IMG/VR virus record: IMGVR_UViG_3300027908_000020
Span: 62,001-126,000 of that record
DNA from: a virus
Reading direction: 5' to 3' (one strand)
Length of the DNA: 64,000 nucleotides
The stretch's first letter is position 1. Every line of letters begins with the position of its first letter. Below are positions 40,130 through 49,300 of this stretch, in pieces. Both the position numbers and the translations under genes were made by a program. The notes beneath the pieces were generated by a model. The model searched no databases. It had not been told where the DNA came from and saw only the letters and a program-made list of their open reading frames with translations.

Positions 40130-43100
40130 TTGGTCTATTATCTCAATGTGTTTATTGATGGCTTGAATATAGCATCCAGTAATGGTGACGGATATTCTGT
40201 AAATCTAAAGTGGGCTACTGCTTATCCTACAACTCCAACCAATAAAATTTTGTACAATATCTGGATGAGCAATGTTCCTCCAGGATTAAATAGTGCGATT
40301 GCTCCGGTGTTCCCTGAAGATTTTTTTCTACCATATCCAACTTTTGCATCAACTGGCACTCAAACAAATGTTGATATTGTTGATTTGATACCAGGGCAAA
40401 TGTATCATTTCGGTGTTAGAGCAGCCGAATATGATCCAGCAAATTTCGATCCCAGTGTTTTGATACCAGCATACAATAATCTTTCTACCTACCCACAAAG
40501 TTTGCTTGCTACAGATATCAGTGCAACGGCTACGACAATACCTTTAATTTCAACAGAATCATTTCCAGATTATGGTGTAGTGCGCATCGGTGGAGAATTA
40601 GTTTACTATGATAGCGTAGATTACGTAAATAATCTTCTATTTGTTCCTGGCGGGACAAATGGTGGGTCTACAATAGTTGATCAAGGGGGAGGTAATTATT
40701 ATACGGCCAGTTCAAGCAACATTGGCTCTGGAACAATAAATAATTTAACGCTTGTTAACACGTCCGCACCAACCGAGACATGGACTATTAAATGTGACCA
40801 GGTGTTATACAATAATCTAAATCAGCAAATACCCGGAACAGCAAGATTTTCCGTAATAGGTAGTTCATCAGGCTCTCAAATTGGTGGACAAGAGTATTTT
40901 TGGGTCGCAAACGGTGTAGTGACGTCAAATACAATACTAAGCTTTGGCATAACAGAAACAGCTCTCTTTAGGCCGGGGGATTACTTCATTGTCAAGGTTT
41001 TAGCTATACCAGCTGGAATGGGCGGAAGAGGTTATAATAATACTATCCCTACGATGCATGACATAGATGGATACGATGGGTATGTATACTGGGACCCAAA
41101 TGTAATCTACTGGCCAATTGTTACTGAAGAATTGAATACACGTGTTTATGAATGTTGGAATAGATTTGATATTCATAATATTCCATTTACCATAACAGAT
41201 GGTTACCATCAGAAGACGGTAGATCTATTGACAACTAACTTATCTGTTAGTGATGCCGATAACGTTGGCTTCCCAGCATACGATTTTGCTGGGTATCATA
41301 GAACAGATCCTGTCATGCTTTTGAGTGGCGCATGTGTTGGTAGCTACATTGGTGGATACATGTTTTGTGCCGATGGGTACTCTGGTGTTGGTCAACAGCT
41401 AAGAGGTCTGAATATACAGGATGTAAACAATCAGCGTCAAGAAGTTTTGCTTAGCACAACTGGTGAACCAGCTCTATTTGTAAGCAGACAGTGGACCGGC
41501 ATTACATGTAAATGCATGCTGCCATACAATGAATATCCAGAGAATAGATGCAGATATTGCTTTCCACCAGAAACGTTAATTAGAACTGAAACTGGGTTAA
41601 GACCAATTAATACGATTAAAATTGGAGACAAGGTCTTATCTTCTGATGGATTATATTATCCAGTTAATGATGTATATATAAACGAATATGACGGATATCT
41701 AAAATCCATAACAACTACAACTACTTCAAAGCCAATTTTAGCAACACCTGAACATCCGTTTGTCAAGTTGGGCGGGGCGCATCAGGATAGTTTGATGCGG
41801 AAGTGTGGGCCTAAATGTAATTTGTTTATCAAACGAGGTGATGGAATTTCTAACCGTCACGATGTTCGACAAACTAAAAACAAGAGATGGCAGGCACGTA
41901 TTGGAGTAAATTACAAAAAGATTGTATTAGGAACTTTTGACACCAAAGAATTAGCCAATCAAGCTATCGACAATTATCGAGACAAACATTGTGCACAAGG
42001 ACATGAATTAGAATGGCACGCAGCCAGCCACATAGAAAAAGGCGATTGGCTTGTTCCAAAGTGGAATAAGAATATTGTAAACGTAGATAAAATATCAATC
42101 CCACAAGAATTCTTGAAAAATACCAAGTTAGGATCAAAACGGAATGGTACAACAGAGTTTGATATTGATAATGATTTTCTTTGGATTGCCGGACTTTACA
42201 TAGCTGAAGGTTGTGCTGGGCAAAGGCAGATTTATTTTGCTCTGCACAAAAATGAGGTATCTTTCCAAGAAAAAGTTGTGTCATTCTTTACTAGATATGG
42301 ATTTAATTCTAGTATTAGAAAAACATCGGATAATGGCGTTGTTGTTGCAATTTCGGGCTCATCACTTCCTGGTTGGTTTAGATCTATATTTGGAACCAAA
42401 TGTTATAATAAACATATTCCTGAGATATTTATGAGTTTACCAAATGATAAAGTTTGGTCATTAATAAACGGAATTAATGATGGCGATGGCACTAAAGCAA
42501 TAGATGAAAATGAAATCACTCAAACTTCAGAGATATTAGCTCTACAGCTTGTAGAGCTATTGCATAGGTGTGGTAAACAACCAATATTAAGAACATCTCA
42601 ACATAGTAAGTTGACCCCGAAAGGAAATAAGAGAAAATTAGCTTACTGCGTGAACTGGGATTTAGATCATCAGAATGTAAATCGTAAGGGACGATGGAAA
42701 TTAGATAAAGAAGTTCTGGCTAAAGTAAAAAACACTAAAGATGTATATTACAAGGGACTAGTGTATAATTTGGAGGTTGGTGGCGATCATACATATGTAG
42801 TACAAAATACGCTCGTTCATAACTGCTATGGCACAGGATTTATTGTGGGTTGGCAGCAGTACTTCAATCCAAGAAGATCTGATGGCAGAATCATGGTTCG
42901 ATTCGATCCTGTTGTGGATGATTTGTTAGCAACAGATAGCGGTCTAGAGTCTTCAATGAATCCAACTTGCTGGACGCTCACCGTTCCAACGCTCAAAGAT
43001 AGAGACTTTTTAATTCGTTTCGATGTTGGTGGTAATGAAGAGTTTAGATATGAAATTCTAAATGTTACACGAAATAAACTTATGTTTGGAATGGAAGGCA

Positions 43101-43441
43101 TGCAAAAATTTGCTGTACAAAGAATTCGCAAGACCGATCCAATTTATCAAGTTAGAACCTTCAGAGATACAAGTTATTTCCCAACCCAGCTTACAACAAC
43201 CGTTGGTTCAGCGCCAGGCGCCTTTGCTCCACATATTCATACACTGACGTTAAGTGAGCAAATTACATCGCTAAGTCAGGTAAATCAGATTACTGGAATT
43301 ACATTAGGTCATGCACATACCATTTTGGCAGGAGTAGTCCAGGAAGAAGGTCTTGGTCATACTCATCAAATTGTGCTTCCAGATCCGAGCATCTATCCAA
43401 CTAATTTATATCCAACCTCAGAAGAAGGTAGCTCACCATAA
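40130..43441 (+). CDS. Tail/baseplate virion protein split by an intein
   Basis: The start is TTG 40130, 9 bases after GGGAG; no in-frame ATG precedes it. Before splicing the product is 1103 residues. The N-extein (1-476) has an FnIII-like segment (NLKWATAYP, LIPGQMYHFGVRAAEY), a small beta domain, and at 183-295 a domain also found in the tail sheath. The C-extein resumes CYGTGFIVGWQQYFNPRRSD and ends with a His-rich tail. Excision of residues 477-898 joins CRY to CYGTGF, restoring a Cys-x2-Cys site that follows CKC. The mature protein would be 681 residues. A tail or baseplate role is inferred from domains and neighbours. Confidence 0.8.
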   Translation: MVYYLNVFIDGLNIASSNGDGYSVNLKWATAYPTTPTNKILYNIWMSNVPPGLNSAIAPVFPEDFFLPYPTFASTGTQTNVDIVDLIPGQMYHFGVRAAEYDPANFDPSVLIPAYNNLSTYPQSLLATDISATATTIPLISTESFPDYGVVRIGGELVYYDSVDYVNNLLFVPGGTNGGSTIVDQGGGNYYTASSSNIGSGTINNLTLVNTSAPTETWTIKCDQVLYNNLNQQIPGTARFSVIGSSSGSQIGGQEYFWVANGVVTSNTILSFGITETALFRPGDYFIVKVLAIPAGMGGRGYNNTIPTMHDIDGYDGYVYWDPNVIYWPIVTEELNTRVYECWNRFDIHNIPFTITDGYHQKTVDLLTTNLSVSDADNVGFPAYDFAGYHRTDPVMLLSGACVGSYIGGYMFCADGYSGVGQQLRGLNIQDVNNQRQEVLLSTTGEPALFVSRQWTGITCKCMLPYNEYPENRCRYCFPPETLIRTETGLRPINTIKIGDKVLSSDGLYYPVNDVYINEYDGYLKSITTTTTSKPILATPEHPFVKLGGAHQDSLMRKCGPKCNLFIKRGDGISNRHDVRQTKNKRWQARIGVNYKKIVLGTFDTKELANQAIDNYRDKHCAQGHELEWHAASHIEKGDWLVPKWNKNIVNVDKISIPQEFLKNTKLGSKRNGTTEFDIDNDFLWIAGLYIAEGCAGQRQIYFALHKNEVSFQEKVVSFFTRYGFNSSIRKTSDNGVVVAISGSSLPGWFRSIFGTKCYNKHIPEIFMSLPNDKVWSLINGINDGDGTKAIDENEITQTSEILALQLVELLHRCGKQPILRTSQHSKLTPKGNKRKLAYCVNWDLDHQNVNRKGRWKLDKEVLAKVKNTKDVYYKGLVYNLEVGGDHTYVVQNTLVHNCYGTGFIVGWQQYFNPRRSDGRIMVRFDPVVDDLLATDSGLESSMNPTCWTLTVPTLKDRDFLIRFDVGGNEEFRYEILNVTRNKLMFGMEGMQKFAVQRIRKTDPIYQVRTFRDTSYFPTQLTTTVGSAPGAFAPHIHTLTLSEQITSLSQVNQITGITLGHAHTILAGVVQEEGLGHTHQIVLPDPSIYPTNLYPTSEEGSSP
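41558..42823 (+). mobile_element. Intein with AP2-like and LAGLIDADG domains
   Basis: Residues 477-898, 422 in all. Cys1 begins CFPPETLIRTETGLRPINTI (block A), and ATPEHPFVKL is block B with its His. At 572-620 an AP2-like DNA-binding segment reads KRWQARIGVNYKKIVLGTFD then TKELANQAIDNYR. LAGLIDADG motifs follow at about 684-693 (WIAGLYIAEG) and 777-786 (LINGINDGDG). Block F is YNLEVGGDHTYVV, and block G is VHN followed by Cys+1 of the extein. All splicing residues (Cys1, block B His, penultimate His, terminal Asn, Cys+1) are present, so splicing and homing both look intact. Confidence 0.9.
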
Positions 43442-43477
43442 TTCAAACTAATAAAACAACATATAGTAAGGAAAATC

Positions 43478-45757
43478 ATGGTAAAACCAAATTATACACC
43501 TGGTATTGGTGGGTTAGCTACAAATCGATATGATTTTGAGAGTCATGTCGAGGGATTTGCTTTTAGGCACAATGCTGTTCAAATAGATGTGAATCCAGCT
43601 GTTGTTATAGCGGGAGTTTCGTACATTACGGTAGCTGATGCATTAAATGCTATGGCTGACTTCATATCTTCAACAGAGGATAGCGGCCAAGGGTTTATAA
43701 CTGTTGGGGATGGATATGATACATATCATAATGCCAATGGAAATCCAAATTATGATCCTACTATTCCATCTCTTGATACAATACTAAATCCTTTATTTAC
43801 ATACATTATAAACTATTACAACAATCCAAATGCCGCGAACCTAGCTGCTATTCCGCAACAGTATTTAAGAATTAAGGATGGCGGTATAGTTTTGATAAAA
43901 TCAGGAACGTATATTATACAAAATACAGTTAATGTTCCGCCAGGGATTAGTATTGTAGGAGAAAATTTTGGCACTAAAATAGTTAACCAAACTTCACCAC
44001 AAGCCCCCATGTTTAATATATTACCTGATGTATCATTGGGTGGCGGTACCAGAATTACAGATATTGGTGTAGATGCTTCTGCGGCATTTCCACCCGGACA
44101 TTTATTCATGTTTGCGCGTAAGACAGAATTTTTTAATCTAACAATAGGTGATAATTTTATTGAGCCAATAAGCTCTGGTGACATAACCTATCGTAATCCT
44201 ATAAATATAGTGCAACCCCTAATAGTTGTGAATGAGGGTGCTAATTTTTCATGCAATAACATAAAATTTTTAGGAAAAACATCTTATTCTGGTTCTAACA
44301 TTTCGGCTGTTTCAGCAATGCCCGTTGGTTTGAACTCTTCTATACCATCAACTAGCGGGACATCATTAGATATTTCTAATTGTATCATAGATGGATTTGC
44401 TCAAGTAGCACAGTTTAATGTACTTGGTAGTGCAATAAATAGCTATTTTACATTTAAGAACAATAAAGTTAGAGTTTATGGATTTCTAAATCAAAATGGG
44501 ACCACATCCATATCATCTCTTTCTAGTGGAGAGAGTCTGCCACAAAGTACAATTAATGTACTATCTACAACTGGATTTCCATCTGCAACTAGTTCAAATC
44601 CTGGTTTCCTGATAATAAATATTTCTGGCTCCTATCAACTAGTAACATACACAGGTAGCACAACTACTACATTTACTGGATGTTCAGGAGGCGCCGGAGA
44701 ATTAACAACAGGTGATAGTGTCATAAACTTGGAAGATAACTGTTTTTTTAATATCAATAATTGTAATATTGATGCATCATACAACTATTGTTATGGTAAT
44801 AGAGGCAATGTAAATGTTTTCCTCTTCTTAAGTAAGGGGGCAGCAGATGCGACTACTAATAATCATCCAAATATAACTATTGCAAATAATAATTGTTCTG
44901 TAGATAGAATTTCTGGATCAAATACATTTTTGTTCTTTAATCCTAGCAATGGAAGTTCAATATATAGTTTTTTGACAGGACCAAAATATTCATCATTAGT
45001 TTATAATAATAACAATAGTAATTTTACTAATTTATCAATATCTTTGAATTCATCTGACTCACTTCCATCACTTTTAATAGAAGGATCTGATGTAATACTT
45101 GGTAGTGGTATTAATACTCTTACGTTTTTATCTACTAATGGACCATCTATCGTAGCAGCGGAAACTAATGGTTCGCCAAGTACATTCTATATGGTTGGCC
45201 AATCAACTTCGCAAGCATCTACAGCCGGAGGCGCGGTTGTTGTACAGGGCGGAGCGGGAAATGGCGCAGCTGGAGGTAATATAAGTCTCATGGCCGGTGA
45301 TGGCAGCGTGTACGGCGATATTAGCATATACGGAAATAATTTAAGTATAGTTGGTGGCAATACTCCAGTTTCTATTACAGCAACTGGACTAGGTGGTAAT
45401 GCCAATGCATCTTCCGCTAGCTTGGCACCACTTACACCAAGCAAAGTTACATTGACAGCACCGGGAACAACTCATTCAACCGCATTAACAGCAGCGCAAG
45501 TAGCTTGCCCTATTGTAATTTTGGCAGGTACACAAAGCGGATCAACTACAACATGGACTGTTAATTTTCCAGCACCCTCACTACCAACAATTTGGTTTGT
45601 TGATACAACAACTTTATCAATATTATCTGGAAATACAGTTAGATTTAATGTTGGAAGCTCAAGTTATATCTCACTTAATAGTAGTTTTACACCAGGTGTG
45701 TATATAGTATATGCAAATGGAAATATAGCTTATACAACAACACTAACTACTATTTAG
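43478..45757 (+). CDS. Right-handed beta-helix tail spike/fibre protein, 759 residues
   Basis: AGTAAGGA precedes ATG 43478. Residues about 120-180 read GGIVLIKSGTYIIQNTVNVP then GISIVGENFGTKI, the usual opening of a pectate-lyase-3-type beta helix. Many short Asn-rich turns follow (NNCNIDASYNYCYGN). A separate small domain lies at about 350-420 (STINVLSTTGFPSA, QLVTYTGST). The C-terminus is Gly/Thr-rich and probably trimerises. Such proteins bind or cut host surface glycans; a cutting activity is not evident from sequence. It lies right after the intein-split gene. Confidence 0.75.
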   Translation: MVKPNYTPGIGGLATNRYDFESHVEGFAFRHNAVQIDVNPAVVIAGVSYITVADALNAMADFISSTEDSGQGFITVGDGYDTYHNANGNPNYDPTIPSLDTILNPLFTYIINYYNNPNAANLAAIPQQYLRIKDGGIVLIKSGTYIIQNTVNVPPGISIVGENFGTKIVNQTSPQAPMFNILPDVSLGGGTRITDIGVDASAAFPPGHLFMFARKTEFFNLTIGDNFIEPISSGDITYRNPINIVQPLIVVNEGANFSCNNIKFLGKTSYSGSNISAVSAMPVGLNSSIPSTSGTSLDISNCIIDGFAQVAQFNVLGSAINSYFTFKNNKVRVYGFLNQNGTTSISSLSSGESLPQSTINVLSTTGFPSATSSNPGFLIINISGSYQLVTYTGSTTTTFTGCSGGAGELTTGDSVINLEDNCFFNINNCNIDASYNYCYGNRGNVNVFLFLSKGAADATTNNHPNITIANNNCSVDRISGSNTFLFFNPSNGSSIYSFLTGPKYSSLVYNNNNSNFTNLSISLNSSDSLPSLLIEGSDVILGSGINTLTFLSTNGPSIVAAETNGSPSTFYMVGQSTSQASTAGGAVVVQGGAGNGAAGGNISLMAGDGSVYGDISIYGNNLSIVGGNTPVSITATGLGGNANASSASLAPLTPSKVTLTAPGTTHSTALTAAQVACPIVILAGTQSGSTTTWTVNFPAPSLPTIWFVDTTTLSILSGNTVRFNVGSSSYISLNSSFTPGVYIVYANGNIAYTTTLTTI

Positions 45758-45777
45758 ATATGTTATATCTAAATAGT
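45749..45777 (+). terminator. 13-bp perfect hairpin at the end of the beta-helix gene
   Basis: ACTATTTAGATAT (45749-45761), loop GTT, ATATCTAAATAGT (45765-45777). The stop codon lies in the 5' arm. The run after it is AT-rich without a clean T-tract, so termination may be partial. Confidence 0.5.
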
Positions 45778-45807
45778 ATTTATTAGGCATAAATAATAGA
45801 GGTTCAA

Positions 45808-46302
45808 ATGGATAATGCCCTAAATGCACTTTTATCCTGGCAGTTTATACTATTTTCTTTGGGAATTTTTGCAATAATCTGGACATTCAGAACAGTTGTT
45901 GAGTTTGCGATTCCAAAAGTAGTAGGTAAGACTTGGTGGGAAAAATTAGTTTTACCGATACTTCCGCTAGTTTTAGGATTAGTGATAGCTAAGTTTGCGG
46001 TTAACTACGCTTACCCTGATGGTTTATCGTCATTTGCTGGTAGAGAGCTTTTTGGATTAGTTGCAGGTATGTTTTCTGGATTAATTTACCAAGTAGTTAA
46101 AGGTATGTTAAAAAACAAAATTCAATCATATACATATCCATATCAATATCCCGTATACCCTACACCACCAACAATAACTGTATCAGGCCCGCCTCCTCCG
46201 CTTCCACTCCCAGTATATACTGTCGATCCCTCACAAAACACAGGCCCATCATATGATCCAGCAGCAGAAAGTATTGGTGGCGTGGGTGGCAAACAACCGT
46301 GA
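45808..46302 (+). CDS. Small membrane protein, possible holin
   Basis: AGAGG precedes ATG 45808. The 164-residue product has three hydrophobic segments: about 10-27 (WQFILFSLGIFAIIWTF), 46-66 (LVLPILPLVLGLVIAKF) and 82-98 (LFGLVAGMFSGLIYQVV). A Pro/Tyr-rich cytoplasmic-type tail follows. Three short segments and small size fit a class I holin, but no lysis partner is adjacent, so this is inference. It could instead be a membrane-anchored assembly or superinfection protein. Confidence 0.6.
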   Translation: MDNALNALLSWQFILFSLGIFAIIWTFRTVVEFAIPKVVGKTWWEKLVLPILPLVLGLVIAKFAVNYAYPDGLSSFAGRELFGLVAGMFSGLIYQVVKGMLKNKIQSYTYPYQYPVYPTPPTITVSGPPPPLPLPVYTVDPSQNTGPSYDPAAESIGGVGGKQP

Positions 46303-46358
46303 GTTATAATGAATAAGATATGCTCAAAAGGAAGTAAAATTATCTACGAGGTTAGAAA

Positions 46359-49300
46359 ATGAGCCAATTCCCAGCTGGTATCGATAGTGACACAGATCTC
46401 CCCCGTGTCGACGACAACATAACCTCCATTGGAGCCGCTGCTATTAACGCACTCCGTGATGCCGTATTCGCTATAGAAGCGAATATAGGAATCAATGCTC
46501 AGGGCGCAGCTTTATCCATAGCAGGTAGATTAAACACATCTCTTGATCCTCTTGGTAGGATTCTACCATCAGCTTTGGCTGGATTGGGGTTGGTCTACTT
46601 ACCAATCACAGATTCCGAAATTTCTCCAACTGCCGGAATTGAAGAGTCAAAACTAAATCTTATATACTCTACATCTACACTTTATAATCTGTATCAAAAC
46701 CTTGCAAATTCTATTGCTGTCTTAAATGGTTTCTTAAGCTTAGTGGGAGTTAAGCTTGAGCCACACATAGATGGTACGGCTTATAACCATGATTTGTCCG
46801 CAATCTTTGTTGATGCAGCATTGCCAATGCTCAAAACGCTTCCCGGCGCTAATGTTGCATTACCCGGCACATCTGTTCAAAATAGAAATACAACAAATGC
46901 GGATACTCTTGTAAAAGATATAAGTGATGATTTACTGACACATGAGACAGCTAATGGTCTTTATCCGCTTGTAGTTGGAAGTACTGGCACTGTTCCACCA
47001 GAAGGTTTTGCGCACGTAGCAACCGGTCTATGGATTGATACAAGTTCATTTGCCGTTGTTCCTCAATCTAATAATAGCCTACAATCATTTGCTGAATTCG
47101 TAGATAGCTCTAGCTTACTTTTACTAGGAAGTAGAACTCAAAACCTATTCTCAAACGGAGTTTCTGTAGCAGCTAGAGCGTCCTTGCTAACAGCAGATGG
47201 GTATGGCCAATCAATAGTCCCCCCAACTCCTGTCATTGCATATTTACTTAATGTTCCGCCAGGACCAATTGCCGCGTCCCCTGTTGATGATATTAATCAT
47301 GGAGATGATGTAGTACTATTTCAGCCTACTGCTCAGCAACTTTCTACTTTCAATATTGATGCACAATTCGCACAGGTATCTGCCGGAGATCTAATCACTA
47401 TTAACTATGGAAATGGGATCACAGCTCAGTTTACAGTTGACTCTGTAAAAGCAATAGTGTCCGGTATAAATAGGACATACGCAGTTCGTTTGAATGGCAA
47501 GAATTTGTATTCAACATCTGATGGAGTGGCCCAAATCAATAGGCCTCTCTATACGACAAATAAATATGGAGTACTCGCAACAGCTCGCTGTCCAAACAGC
47601 ATGGGTATTTTGGAATCACTTATTATAGCACACCCTCGTGCCGCAATGGTGCTAGGTAATGGATTTAATACAAGCGAATTTGATAACAATCATTACAATC
47701 TATATTTAACACTATTTGCGAACGGAGATCCAACAGCTCCGCTATCCATGCCTGCAGTAGATTTAACTGGGAATAAAGGAGCAACTCCAGGGCAGTATAC
47801 CTTAGATGCGATAGTCAATAATGCCAACGTTGCATTTAGGGCTCCAGGTTTCAATTTAAGATTCATAGCATTTGAGTACCAAGGACAATTTGGTATTATG
47901 TTAGCAGAGTCTTACAACAATGCGGCCTTCTCAATTATTAGTGGTACGGTAAATAGTTTAGGACAGTATACATCTTCTTCAAATTCATCATATCCAGCAA
48001 ATGTTGTTGATAACTATGGAACAGGTATCTATCCAATAGATCCTCTTGGTTTTGGCCAGATCGGTGCGAACATTGCAAGTCCACCACCCGCTACATCATA
48101 TTCTAGTGTTGGTGCCGCACAATTTGCACCTTCGCTACTATTCTATCCAAAACGCAATATGTATTATTACGTTAATGGTGTTGAAACAGATTTATTAAAA
48201 TCTGATCCATTAGCTTTGAATCAAATTGAGGATGGATATGGCGATGGATATTGGCCTGCAACTATACTGCCATCGCCAGCCAGCATGGCTTTTCCAAATA
48301 GAGTCCAAGCAACATATCAAGTCAATTTGAATTTATCAACATCGGGCCTTGGGGCTGGTAAAACAGTTGTTATTCAACCAGCATTTCCAACCACAGATCC
48401 AAGATATAATTTTAGAGACTATGGAAGATTCATAATACAAAGTGTTTCATTCAGTGGATGTGATACTAGTAATCCAATAACAAACATAGTTGTGTATGAT
48501 GCTGTACACGCCACTGGTTCTACTCCGGCAGTTACATCTACAAATATTCCGGTTCTTGTATACTTCTCGGATGATTCTGTGGCGTTCAATGCTGAAAATG
48601 TTGCAGATCAATCATCAGCTGGATTACCATATACTCGATTCTTTGAATTATATGTCAACACTGTTGGACACACCTGGGCCCACGAGCGAGCCCGGTTTTC
48701 TGTGCCTGGAACTAGTTTAGCAAATATAAACTTTTCCGATGTGTCCCCAAAATTAACCGGATACCCAACTCAGATAGCAACAGGGGAGTTTGGGCAAGCT
48801 TTAGAACTAATAGTGAATAGTTATAGTGCTACCACCGGAATATTTGTTGGGCAACTAGTTAATCCAAATGCACCATCCGTAAATTATGGACCACTCACAA
48901 CCGGAAAGAAAGGACAACCGGTTAGATTTTATGATGAAACTAATGTAGACTACATCGATTTTATATTCAATGCTACGGCCACGATTCCTACCTGGTCTTC
49001 ACCACTTAGTATACAAATTCAAGTATTTCCATCTCTTGAGTTGGATCAAGAAAGCTTCTTACTATCAGGATGTCAGGTATCTGATGTTACCGGGCAAGTA
49101 TCAAATATAATTGATAAAAGACAATACGGAAACACAAGTGAACAAAATTTCACAACATCAGCGCTTGACTACATCGCAGCACCAACAAGACTTCTAAATG
49201 AAAATGGTATCGTAAGAGGTTTCGATGAAATATCAACAGTTGGAAACCAAGTTCAATTTGATGGAGGAGAGGCCGTAGTCAATGGAAATATACTACAGCT

